Shown piece by piece: positions 44,218 to 52,442 of a DNA stretch of 64,000 nt (its first letter is position 1; each line of letters begins with the position of its first letter). A program made the translations under genes and the position numbers. The stretch spans positions 1 through 64,000 of the forward strand of contig JAFZUV010000013.1 in NCBI GenBank assembly GCA_017618135.1, written 5' to 3'. The notes under the pieces were generated by a model that had not been told where the DNA came from, searched no databases, and saw only the letters and a list, made by a program, of their open reading frames with translations. Origin of the DNA: Clostridia bacterium (GTDB taxonomy: Bacteria > Bacillota > Clostridia > Oscillospirales > Acutalibacteraceae).

Positions 44218-44246
44218 ATTATGTCATTTTATCTCCGTTATGTCAA
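44218..44246 (-). promoter_or_regulatory. Promoter of the alcohol dehydrogenase gene
   Basis: Minus-strand -35 TTGACA (44241-44246), 17-bp spacer, -10 CATAAT (44218-44223). About 70 bp of leader follows before the gene. Confidence 0.6.
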
Positions 44247-44272
44247 TATTTTTATACTTGTCCAAAATATTC

Positions 44273-44302
44273 TTGACATTACTTATACCATTATAGTATA
44301 AT
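44273..44302 (+). promoter_or_regulatory. rpsU promoter
   Basis: TTGACA (44273-44278), 18-bp spacer, TATAAT (44297-44302), about 50 bp before the rpsU start. Back to back with the alcohol dehydrogenase promoter. Confidence 0.82.
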
Positions 44303-44353
44303 AACTTGTGTATCTATACATACATTCAATTTTTGCGGAGGGAGGGAATCTTA

Positions 44354-44530
44354 ATGAGTCAGGTAAAAGTGAAAGAAAATGAATCTCTTGACAATGCTTT
44401 GCGCCGTTTTAAAAGGCAGACCGCCAAAGACGGTGTTATTCAGGAAGTTCGCAAAAGAGAGCACTATGAAAAACCCTCTGTAAAACGCAAAAAGAAATCG
44501 GAGGCTGCTCGCAAGAGAAAGTTCCGTTAA
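44354..44530 (+). CDS. rpsU: Ribosomal protein S21
   Basis: A 58-residue basic protein of the 30S subunit with the S21 core [15 protein letters not shown] and a Lys/Arg-rich tail ending in RKRKFR. Start at the ATG 10 bp after GGAGGGAGGG; the longer frame begins in the promoter-leader region without family similarity. Confidence 0.97.
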   Translation: MSQVKVKENESLDNALRRFKRQTAKDGVIQEVRKREHYEKPSVKRKKKSEAARKRKFR

Positions 44531-44542
44531 TTACAGAAGGGC

Positions 44543-44573
44543 AGGCGGCCGCTCAGCGACCGCCTTATTTTTT
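44543..44573 (+). terminator. Intrinsic terminator after rpsU
   Basis: AGGCGG (44543-44548) pairs with CCGCCT (44560-44565), with a GC-rich loop and a following T run. Confidence 0.82.
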
Positions 44574-44591
44574 TAACACTCGGTGATATTC

Positions 44592-45092
44592 ATGCTATTA
44601 AAGCCACATTTAAAACTAAATCAAATCACGGATATAAACGAAAAACACCTTAAAAGGCTGGGTGTTGATACTCTCCTTTTAGATGTTGATAATACTCTTT
44701 CAACCGACCACGGCACCGAGCTTGCCGAAGGTCTTGATAATTGGATAGAAAAAATGAAAGAAAACAGCATAAAGCTGATTATTGTATCAAACGCGAAAAG
44801 CGACCGTGTAAAACCATTCGCCGATAAGTTAGAGCTTGATTTTATAGGGCTGGGTCTTAAACCGCTGCCGTTTGGATACTTCCGCGGCTGTAAGGTCGCC
44901 GGCTCAAAGCGCCGAAACACCGCTATCGTAGGTGATCAGATTTTTACCGATATTTTAGGCGGCAAGCTTTCAGGCGTTAAGACTATTCTGCTTACTCCCA
45001 TCGAGCTTGAACAAAAACCCAGCTTTAAAATAAGAAGAAGGCTTGAAAGGCTCATTTTTAAAATTCACAAGATAAAAGATTTTAAGGAGTGA
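44592..45092 (+). CDS. YqeG-family HAD phosphatase
   Basis: A 166-residue HAD-superfamily IIIA phosphatase with motif I LLLDVDNTLS, motif II IVSNAKS and motif III KPLPFGY...VGDQIFTDILGG. Relatives include GEP4/YqeG, which dephosphorylate phosphatidylglycerophosphate or unknown substrates. The ATG at 44592 follows GGTGA; an upstream GTG overlaps that site. The next gene starts 5 bp after its stop. Confidence 0.85.
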   Translation: MLLKPHLKLNQITDINEKHLKRLGVDTLLLDVDNTLSTDHGTELAEGLDNWIEKMKENSIKLIIVSNAKSDRVKPFADKLELDFIGLGLKPLPFGYFRGCKVAGSKRRNTAIVGDQIFTDILGGKLSGVKTILLTPIELEQKPSFKIRRRLERLIFKIHKIKDFKE

Positions 45093-45097
45093 TACGG

Positions 45098-45949
45098 TTG
45101 GGAATAAAATTCGGACCGGCAGGAAACTCAAAGAGTTTTTTTGAAAAAGGATATAAGCACGCTATGGATGTGCCGCAATATCTGACCGAAATGGGACTTG
45201 ATGCGTTTGAATACCAATGCGGCAGAGGAGTCAATATAGGCGATGACAAGGCAAAGCAATTCGGTATAGAGGCAAAAAAACGCAACATTACGCTGTCTCT
45301 CCACGCACCGTATTATATTTCAATGTCATCAGTCGACGAACAAAAGCGTTTAAATTCAATAAACTATATTCTCTCAAGCGCGCGAGCGGCAAACGCCATG
45401 GGCGCCGACCGTATAATTGTACATACAGGCTCCTGCGGCAAGATAAGCAGAGAAGAAGCTTTATTACTTGCAAAAGACACGATGAAATTATCGCTTGAAG
45501 CATTGGATAGCGAGGGATTTTCGCACATTCACATATGTCCTGAAACTATGGGCAAAGTCAATCAGCTCGGAACATTAGATGAGGTTTTATCGCTTTGCGA
45601 GCTTGACGAAAGGCTTATTCCCTGCATAGATTTTGGTCACCTAAACGCACGCGATTTGGGCTTTTTTAAAACCCTTGCAGATTATGAAAGCGTATTCAAA
45701 GCAATCGGTGACAGATTGGGTGAAGCCCGCCTTAAAAGCTTTCATTCGCACTTTTCAAAAATCGAATACACGGCGGGCGGTGAAAAAAAACACCTGACCT
45801 TTGCCGATACAGTCTACGGTCCCGACTACGAACCGGTTATTGAGCTTGCATATAAATACTGCCAAAGCACAAGATTTATTTGCGAGTCGGACGGTACGCA
45901 GGCGGAGGACGCAGTGAGTATGAAAGAATACTATGAAAAAATCAAATGA
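45098..45949 (+). CDS. Endonuclease IV-like (Nfo/AP endonuclease 2 family) protein
   Basis: A 284-residue TIM-barrel metalloenzyme. LSLHAPYYISM, IIVHTGS, ICPETMGK, CIDFGHLNAR, SFHSHFSKIEY and FICESDGTQ supply the histidines, aspartates and glutamates of a trinuclear zinc site as in Nfo. It would cut DNA at abasic sites; short members can act on other substrates. A TTG at 45098 has AAGGAG 8 bp upstream; the overlapping GTG at 45089 has none. Confidence 0.85.
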   Translation: MGIKFGPAGNSKSFFEKGYKHAMDVPQYLTEMGLDAFEYQCGRGVNIGDDKAKQFGIEAKKRNITLSLHAPYYISMSSVDEQKRLNSINYILSSARAANAMGADRIIVHTGSCGKISREEALLLAKDTMKLSLEALDSEGFSHIHICPETMGKVNQLGTLDEVLSLCELDERLIPCIDFGHLNARDLGFFKTLADYESVFKAIGDRLGEARLKSFHSHFSKIEYTAGGEKKHLTFADTVYGPDYEPVIELAYKYCQSTRFICESDGTQAEDAVSMKEYYEKIK

Positions 45950-45968
45950 ATAGTTCAGATAAAACTAT

Positions 45969-45999
45969 GCGCCCGGTCAGCTTTATGCTGACCGGGCGC
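45969..45999. terminator. Terminator hairpin between convergent genes
   Basis: GCGCCCGGTCAGC (45969-45981) is perfectly complementary to 45987-45999 around a 5-base loop. T-rich but interrupted tails flank it on both sides. Confidence 0.75.
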
Positions 46000-46027
46000 T
46001 GTATTGATTAAAAATGCAAAGCCTGTA

Positions 46028-49000
46028 TCAGAATACTTTAACATTCCAGCCGCTCAGGTACTGGAACAATCTTGCAATGTCCTGATTGTTTTCGTTTCCG
46101 TCACCGTTTACATCAAGCGCTTCCCCGTTCACGGTTACATTCCAGCCCGAAAGATACTGGAACAGCCTTGTCAAATCTTTGTTGTTAACTTTTCCGTCGC
46201 CGTTTATATCTCCGGGGATATGCGGCTGATATTCAATTGCCTCACTCGCGCCGGACTTGTGACCGCACATTGTGCAAATTTCCTCTTTAAGCCCCGGTTC
46301 GTTCTGTGTCGCTTCTTTTGTGATCACCCATTCGTAAATATGACCGAGAGCCGGTATGCTGTGACCTGTTTCTACAACATCGCCGCAAACGGAACATACC
46401 GTATCGCCCGTATAACCAACAGCGTCACAGGTTGCCGCTTTTGTGCCTTTAACCTCGGTCTTTTTGTGCTCACAAACAAACTTTTCAGCAACATAAGTGT
46501 AGTATACTATATAATTTCTTCCCTGGTTTGCCCTGCCGAGAAAAGCGTTTTGGTCGTTCGTTATATCCTTACCGTTAATGCTGACAACAACTTTGTTGCC
46601 AAAAGTACTCACAACCAACTTATCTTGCATATTTTGAGCAAGCTTTATATCAAGCTGATATTCCTTACCCTCAACGAATGTATCATTTTCATCCATTATT
46701 TCGCCCGTTTCGACATCATACCAGTAAAAGCCGCATTTGTTAACGCCGTAATTCGGATCAAAGCTGTAAAGCGCGGGGTTGCCGAGGGTTGCCGTGTAAT
46801 CGGGTTTTCTGCCGGAAGCCGGAGCCGTGATGCCTAAAATCTTTACATTGTCTACGTTTACGGGTTCCCAGTAAAAAGTGTAGAAAAAGGTCAAGAAGCT
46901 TGTTCCTCCGACTATATGGTGATTTTCATTCGGCACGGAATTACCGTTTATATGAAGCACGGAAAGATTTGTACCGCTTATATCAAAGGAATATCCCGAA
47001 TCGGGAGTCAGTTGAAACTCTACTGCGTAATTATGACCGGCTATGAATTTATCGGTAGGATAAACGGTGGTTCCGCCGTCTGTTCTATCAACCCATCTGA
47101 AAGGTGTAGAGGCATAAGTAACGCCCTCGGGATATGTGAGCCCGTAACCGCCGTTACCGAAGGAAAAGCTATAATCCGGATATTCGCCGGGGACAGGCGC
47201 TGTAATATCATTTATATAAATCTGCTTAATTACCGACTCACTGCACTCGCCGAAGTTATATTTGACCAGGACGACTTCACGCGGGTCCTGTTCATACGCT
47301 TTCGTTATATTTGCGTTATAACTGTTTACCGTGGCACTGACAAGCGGTTTCCAGCTTGAATTTACAGCAAATTCATAGCCGAGTTTCGCCTTTACGCCGA
47401 TAATTACACTGTATTTGTGACCGGCGACAAATTTATCTGTGCTTTTCACTGTATTCTCGTCTGTCTCGTCATACCAATCAAACGAGTGAAAAGACAGCCC
47501 GTCGGCGCCATCACCTTCAAATCTGACGCCGCTCGCGTATGTAGGAGTTTTGCCTTCTTTAGGTGCAGTTACACCGGTAAGTTTTATTTTGCTTATCTCA
47601 ATATAAGACGGGTCTATAACTTTACCCTCTCTTATAAGTTCGCCGCAAATAAGACAATACAAATCCCCCGAATAGCCCTCGCGGTCGCTTGTGGCGATTT
47701 TCACATTTTTAAGCTTAGCGGTTCCCTCTTTCAATGTGCCGTGTTTTTTGGGCGTTTTTTTGCCCTTGATGTGCATACCGCATTCGGAGCATAAATAGTC
47801 GCCCTCGTAGCCTTTATGCTGGCAATCGCCTACAACGGCGGTGCCTTCAACATAAGTAAGCGTGCCGGTATGCGATGTGCCGCCGGGTATCGGTTCTCCA
47901 TAGGTCGTCACGCTGCCGCAGTCACAGCAGACGGTATCGCCCGTATAGCCGTCCTTAACGCAAACCGGTGATCTCTGACCTTCTATCGTCTTTGCACCGG
48001 TGTGCTTACACTCGGTATTGCTTATTATCGGTTCAAATATTATTATTCCGCCGCCGTGCCGCTGATAAAGAAACGGTACGGAGCAGTTCCAACGGTTAAT
48101 GCCTGAAGCCTTGTTTATTGTTACATAGTCGGTAATATCATTTTCGCCCAGCGACGGATTATCTAAGTATTTATAATAAACTTTCCAGCCCGTACAAAGC
48201 GGTGACTGCTTTTCGATCGAATTGCTCTTATCATAGCCGGAGGGGCTGAAAACCAAAACGATCGGAATATCATTGCTTTGCTTAGGCAGTATATCAAGAC
48301 TTGCCGTGCCGTACAGGACGGAAACGAGGTCGGTATCCTGAGTCCAATCCGCTTTCGCAATCTTCGGATCGGAATTTTTATCATAAGTGTAATACTGCTT
48401 TTCGTAGGTATATCCGCATACTCTGCACTCTTTATAAGCCGCGCCCTTGTTACTTCCTCCGTACGGTGAAGCCACTATCTGCCACGGACTCCACGAATGT
48501 GTTTCAAGCATTGTGGCGCCGCAGTCGTCAAAAAGACATTTAAGGCGATGTTGTGCTTTGTTTTTATAAGTTAAATCCACAGTACATTCGCCCGAATCAT
48601 CGTAATAATAGTGGTCGTGCTGTTTTGTATACTTATTGAATCCGCATTCTCTGCAAGTGCGTTTTGCAAATGAAATACCCGTCTTTGAATCGGTAATGTA
48701 ACTTACGGGGCCGTAGATATGAACCGCCGCTGTTTTGCTCTTTTGATGTTCGCATTCTTCTCCTACGCAGTAATATTTATGTCCGGGCGAGGTTTGATAC
48801 TTTACGGTTTTTCCGTTCACTGTAAGTGACCCGTGATCTTCAACAGACACGGCAACAGCCTTATTGTACGCGTGTTTACCGCGAAGAGCGACAATATTTG
48901 TTTCAGTACTGTTTCCCTTAGCGTCGGTAACGACACATTTGTATGTGTAATTCACCGTACATGCATCAGCCGGAACACTGATTTGGAGAGTTCCGGTTTT

Positions 49001-50404
49001 AGCACCTTTTACATCAATATAATCCGGATATCCGTACCACGATTCTTTATTATCTTTAAGAGGTTTCCAAGTGCCTTCGTTCACTCTTTGATACCATTGA
49101 TACGACAGCTTGCCCGAGCCCTTTGCCGCAGTGGTAAATACCGCGTAATTTTGTGCCGGGCTTAATTCGTCCTCATAACCGCTGTCGTGAACATCGGTAA
49201 CAGGATATGATTTACTTTTAGGCTGTTTTACTATTACAACGGCATTTTTGCTGTTGTATCTGCAAACTGTGCAAACACCGTAAACATTAAATGTATGAGC
49301 AGATTTACCGGTAATATGGCTCTGCGAATCACAAAGTCGGCAATCATGCCAGTGATAATTAGCGTCGACCGACCATGCGGAATAAGGTTTTGCTGAATGT
49401 GGTCCGCCGACAGAGCCGGAATGGGCGGCGGCAATATGTGCTTCAAAATCATCATCGCTTATACAACGATCACCGCAATAACAACCTTCCGCTTGGACAA
49501 GCTCTCTGCAGCAGTCCTCACACCTTAAATTGCCGCTTTCCATACAAGTATCGCACACATCAACATCATGGAAACACTGACCGCAATCGGCGCAAAAATG
49601 TTCCTCATAGTCGGGGTCTTCCACACACATACCCTCGCTGCAATCGGAATTTGACTGGCAGCATTCAAGGCAAAGTCCGCATATTTCGCACTGGTCTACC
49701 TGACAAAAAGGCGTAGCGCACTCCTCGCAGATATGCTCCATCCAATCGCCGCTTTCAATGCAGTATTCACCGCAGTCACAGCCCTCATTTTCAGCATTTG
49801 CGAGACAACAGTCTGTGCAAAGTTCGCAAAACTCGCAAATTTCAAGGCCATCGTCAAAAAGACATCCGTCACATTGCGGACATATTACGCAGCAGTCAAC
49901 GCAGTGGTCGCCGCCGTCTTGACAAGGTTCGCAAAATGTATAACAGTTGCCGCACTCTGCGCAGTGCATATTCTCACTCTCTATACAATCTTCGCACCAA
50001 CCGCAATCGGGGCAAACAAAAGCACAATCCGGGCATCTCCAACAGTTTCCGCAGAGTTCTTCATTGTTTTCACACCAGCAGGTGTATTCGCACTCAGGGC
50101 AATGAAAGCCATTGCTCAAGTAGCAATCCTCGCACAGGTGGCACTCATCACACCAAACAACATCTTGCAAACATGCGCCGCAGTATCTGCAATGAGTATC
50201 ATAGTGGCAGGAGGCATTGGAACAGTCATCGCTGCACGCGCCGCACATACCGCACATATAATCGTCATAGTGCCAATGCCCGCAAAGCCAACACTCCTGT
50301 CCGTCCTGCCAGTCGGCAAATGCCGTTATCGAAAATACCGATAAGAGCAGTACGGCACACAGTAAAACACTGATGAGACTTCGCCATTTTCTATTTGCTT
50401 TCAT
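46028..50404 (-). CDS. Giant secreted cysteine-rich protein with dockerin-like C-terminus
   Basis: A protein of 1458 residues, not recognised as a named family. A signal peptide ends about AFA (30). Residues about 36-330 hold roughly 66 cysteines in repeated CxxC pairs (ECWLCGH, CGMCGAC, CRYCGACL, CPDCGWCEDC), many acidic residues and little else. This looks like a chain of zinc-ribbon or disulfide knots. An Ig-like stretch follows, then at least four GYxGDxxCxxCG modules, then three related ITAPxxGxxPDY repeats (about 950-1300). Two dockerin-type calcium loops with the same LFQYLSGWNV ending close the protein. Dockerins bind cohesins on a scaffold or surface; no cohesin gene is in the window. 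GAGGAGG precedes the ATG. The gene lies behind its own promoter with an 18-bp palindrome, next to a two-component operon. No catalytic domain was seen. Confidence 0.85.
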   Translation of the reverse strand: MKANRKWRSLISVLLCAVLLLSVFSITAFADWQDGQECWLCGHWHYDDYMCGMCGACSDDCSNASCHYDTHCRYCGACLQDVVWCDECHLCEDCYLSNGFHCPECEYTCWCENNEELCGNCWRCPDCAFVCPDCGWCEDCIESENMHCAECGNCYTFCEPCQDGGDHCVDCCVICPQCDGCLFDDGLEICEFCELCTDCCLANAENEGCDCGEYCIESGDWMEHICEECATPFCQVDQCEICGLCLECCQSNSDCSEGMCVEDPDYEEHFCADCGQCFHDVDVCDTCMESGNLRCEDCCRELVQAEGCYCGDRCISDDDFEAHIAAAHSGSVGGPHSAKPYSAWSVDANYHWHDCRLCDSQSHITGKSAHTFNVYGVCTVCRYNSKNAVVIVKQPKSKSYPVTDVHDSGYEDELSPAQNYAVFTTAAKGSGKLSYQWYQRVNEGTWKPLKDNKESWYGYPDYIDVKGAKTGTLQISVPADACTVNYTYKCVVTDAKGNSTETNIVALRGKHAYNKAVAVSVEDHGSLTVNGKTVKYQTSPGHKYYCVGEECEHQKSKTAAVHIYGPVSYITDSKTGISFAKRTCRECGFNKYTKQHDHYYYDDSGECTVDLTYKNKAQHRLKCLFDDCGATMLETHSWSPWQIVASPYGGSNKGAAYKECRVCGYTYEKQYYTYDKNSDPKIAKADWTQDTDLVSVLYGTASLDILPKQSNDIPIVLVFSPSGYDKSNSIEKQSPLCTGWKVYYKYLDNPSLGENDITDYVTINKASGINRWNCSVPFLYQRHGGGIIIFEPIISNTECKHTGAKTIEGQRSPVCVKDGYTGDTVCCDCGSVTTYGEPIPGGTSHTGTLTYVEGTAVVGDCQHKGYEGDYLCSECGMHIKGKKTPKKHGTLKEGTAKLKNVKIATSDREGYSGDLYCLICGELIREGKVIDPSYIEISKIKLTGVTAPKEGKTPTYASGVRFEGDGADGLSFHSFDWYDETDENTVKSTDKFVAGHKYSVIIGVKAKLGYEFAVNSSWKPLVSATVNSYNANITKAYEQDPREVVLVKYNFGECSESVIKQIYINDITAPVPGEYPDYSFSFGNGGYGLTYPEGVTYASTPFRWVDRTDGGTTVYPTDKFIAGHNYAVEFQLTPDSGYSFDISGTNLSVLHINGNSVPNENHHIVGGTSFLTFFYTFYWEPVNVDNVKILGITAPASGRKPDYTATLGNPALYSFDPNYGVNKCGFYWYDVETGEIMDENDTFVEGKEYQLDIKLAQNMQDKLVVSTFGNKVVVSINGKDITNDQNAFLGRANQGRNYIVYYTYVAEKFVCEHKKTEVKGTKAATCDAVGYTGDTVCSVCGDVVETGHSIPALGHIYEWVITKEATQNEPGLKEEICTMCGHKSGASEAIEYQPHIPGDINGDGKVNNKDLTRLFQYLSGWNVTVNGEALDVNGDGNENNQDIARLFQYLSGWNVKVF

Positions 50405-50446
50405 CAAAAAACCTCCTCGTAATTCCGCTTCCTATATTACTTATTA

Positions 50447-50491
50447 ATTATAGATTATTTATATTTTTTTGTCACTGTCGTTTCCGACAGT
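50447..50491 (-). promoter_or_regulatory. Promoter of the cysteine-rich dockerin gene with an overlapping palindrome
   Basis: Minus-strand -35 GTGACA (50470-50475), 17-bp spacer, -10 TATAAT (50447-50452). ACTGTCGTTTCCGACAGT (50474-50491) is a perfect 7-bp inverted repeat with 4 central bases that touches the -35. It could be the site of the neighbouring LuxR-type response regulator. Confidence 0.65.
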
Positions 50492-50498
50492 AATATAA

Positions 50499-50529
50499 CA
50501 AAAAATCGTCCGGCTTCTCGCCGGACGAT
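50499..50529 (-). terminator. Intrinsic terminator of the sensor operon
   Basis: ATCGTCCGGC (50505-50514) pairs with GCCGGACGAT (50520-50529) around a 5-base loop, followed on the minus strand by six T. It separates the response-regulator gene from the dockerin gene. Confidence 0.92.
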
Positions 50530-50542
50530 GAGCGTATTTCTT

Positions 50543-51175
50543 TTAAGAATCGAGTAAAGTTGTAACTATCAATTTATTTTGAAGAATCGCGGACAGCATT
50601 TCGTGACGGTTTTTAAATCCGCCCTTTAGCAGAAGCTCGTTCATATACCAACGCACACCCCGCTCTGTAATACCCAGCTTTTCGGCAATTTCGTCATATG
50701 TATATCCCATAACAAAATAACGGAGCAATTGCATCTGCCTCGGAGTTATATCGCCTGAAAACATATCTCCGAGCGCAATGCTTGGCGCGTTATCCGGGAA
50801 AATATGCTCACCCGACATAGTGCGCCGTATTACATCCATAAGATCCGCGCCGCCGTGGTCTTTGTACCAAAGGCTATCCGCGGCGCCCTGCTTTGCCCGA
50901 GCCAGAATTTCACCGTCTACAAGCGAAGTTACTATGACAACCTTTGTTCCGGTACTGCTTTGACGAATTCTTCTTCCGGCGGCAATACCTGAATGGTTAC
51001 CTTCGGTCATTACATCCAAAACAGCCAAATCAATACCGCCCTCAAGGCATTTTTCCTCCGCTTTGAATGCGTCGCCGTATACTCCGGCAATATGAAATTC
51101 CTTGTCCGCACCGATTAAATTAGTCAAAAAGCTTTGTGCGATAAAGCTGTCTTCGGCAACAACGGTTTCAATCAT
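50543..51175 (-). CDS. NarL/LuxR-type response regulator
   Basis: A 210-residue protein with a receiver domain (Asp pair VVAEDS near 5-9, phospho-acceptor in LAVLDVMTEG, near residue 54) and a LuxR-type HTH (TPRQMQLLRYFVMGYTYDEI and following, about 143-200). Start at the ATG whose AAAGGA site lies within the upstream reading frame. It overlaps the histidine kinase gene by 8 bp, so the two are partners. A strong terminator follows, and the next gene is the dockerin protein. Confidence 0.92.
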   Translation of the reverse strand: MIETVVAEDSFIAQSFLTNLIGADKEFHIAGVYGDAFKAEEKCLEGGIDLAVLDVMTEGNHSGIAAGRRIRQSSTGTKVVIVTSLVDGEILARAKQGAADSLWYKDHGGADLMDVIRRTMSGEHIFPDNAPSIALGDMFSGDITPRQMQLLRYFVMGYTYDEIAEKLGITERGVRWYMNELLLKGGFKNRHEMLSAILQNKLIVTTLLDS

Positions 51176-52442
51176 TTGTATTTTTCCTTTCATATAGTTT
51201 CAGCAGCAGCGCGAATTCAGGCAGAGTCTTTATTTCCATTTTTCCTCCCGCCGCTTCGACCTTTTTACGCAGTGTGGACAGTCCCGTTCCTTCATTTATT
51301 TGAGACTTGGGCAAATCTCCGCTGTTTGTTATGACCGCTTCATATTTATCGCCGCTCTGTGACAATGCGACATTAACCGAATCGCCGCCGGCGTGACGAA
51401 CGCAGTTAGTTATACACTCTCTTATTGCGGCAACTGTTAAACCTTTAATTTCCTCATTTTCCGGGTATTCGCCCTCAATCTTTAGCTCAACTCCCATTTT
51501 TTTCGCAAAAGCCACTATTTCTTCATCAATCGCACAAGAATCAAGCTTTGCACCGCTTAAATAGGACAGCGCCTCTTCAAGCGCACATATTTGAGCTTGT
51601 GCGTCAGCCTTGATTTCACCGTTTGCAAGCCGTGATAATGTAATAAGACTTGCTCCTATTTCATTGTGAACCCGCATTTTAAGATTGAGCGTTTCCTGCT
51701 CTCTGGCAAGATCGGACATTCGGTTTATCATATCGCCCATTTTCAAAATTGCCGCGCGTATTTCAATGTTTTCTTTCTCAAGCTTTCGATTAACATTGTG
51801 AAGCTCCGTAACATTCTGCGCGTTTATCTGCGTAAAACCATTAAGTCCGCTTTCTTGTATGGGTATTACTGAAAGCCTCCAAAACTGACCTGACGGCAGT
51901 TTATACACCTTAACATTCTTGCCGGAGCCTAAATCCGAAATCTCTTCAGCATTCTTTCGAAAAGCGAAAAGGATGCTCTCAACCTTCCTTGGATACTGTT
52001 TAAGCAACCCGAAAATCAGTTGATTCATTGTGCGGTTTATAAGTACAATCCCGCCCGACTCATCCGCGAAACATATGCCGGAGTCAAGTCCGTTCATCGT
52101 CTGCCTCACCGAATCAGATGATAACCGTAAAGCATTCTCTTTGTATTCCAATATGAATGATGTTATTCCGTCAAACGCCACAACAAAGGATAGCAAAGGG
52201 AAAAATGCCCACGGGATATTTATGGCATATATCGGTTGACCGCCCGTTATCCTTGTGCTTACCGAAAACGATATAAGAATGATAAGCAAAATAAATACGA
52301 TAAATTCCTTAACGCATTTTTTGATAATTCCGGTACAAATATATCGATAAAGGCAAACGGCAAATTGAGAGAGTGCCGATAAAAATAAAACGCCCGACAA
52401 AACAAGCTGAGTTTGAACGCTGAGTAAAGAATAGGTTGTCAT
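51168..52442 (-). CDS. Sensor histidine kinase (NarL/DesK type)
   Basis: A 424-residue protein with four or five N-terminal membrane segments (about 10-115), a PAS-like domain (about 130-235), a coiled coil, a HisKA_3-like phospho-acceptor around MRVHNEIGASLI (His near 289), and a GHKL ATPase with N box RECITNCVRHAGG and G2 EGTGLSTLRKKV. It would phosphorylate the response regulator encoded next. Overlaps the 7TM sensor gene by 4 bp (ATGA), so all three may form one sensing complex. Confidence 0.88.
   Translation of the reverse strand: MTTYSLLSVQTQLVLSGVLFLSALSQFAVCLYRYICTGIIKKCVKEFIVFILLIILISFSVSTRITGGQPIYAINIPWAFFPLLSFVVAFDGITSFILEYKENALRLSSDSVRQTMNGLDSGICFADESGGIVLINRTMNQLIFGLLKQYPRKVESILFAFRKNAEEISDLGSGKNVKVYKLPSGQFWRLSVIPIQESGLNGFTQINAQNVTELHNVNRKLEKENIEIRAAILKMGDMINRMSDLAREQETLNLKMRVHNEIGASLITLSRLANGEIKADAQAQICALEEALSYLSGAKLDSCAIDEEIVAFAKKMGVELKIEGEYPENEEIKGLTVAAIRECITNCVRHAGGDSVNVALSQSGDKYEAVITNSGDLPKSQINEGTGLSTLRKKVEAAGGKMEIKTLPEFALLLKLYERKNTND

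Noticed and set aside
44219..44245. Direct repeat TTATGTCA near the alcohol dehydrogenase promoter
   Set aside because: Two 8-base copies 19 bp apart in an AT-rich stretch, with one copy being part of the -35; probably chance.
46004..46837. Plus-strand open frame of 277 codons at the end of the dockerin gene
   Set aside because: It is antisense to the dockerin repeats, begins in the terminator region and looks like no protein.
49733..50373. Two long plus-strand open frames (about 190-200 codons)
   Set aside because: They are antisense to the cysteine-rich gene. Their length comes from the biased codons for cysteine, aspartate and glutamate on the other strand, and no start signal is present.
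46028..50404. Cysteine-rich region as a CRISPR-like or DNA-level repeat
   Set aside because: The repetition is in protein motifs with variable DNA; no identical direct repeats with spacers were found. No CRISPR array was seen elsewhere in the window.
50556..50575. Further copy of the GTTRCAA-N2-TTGYAAC element
   Set aside because: Only one half matches and it lies inside the response-regulator coding region.
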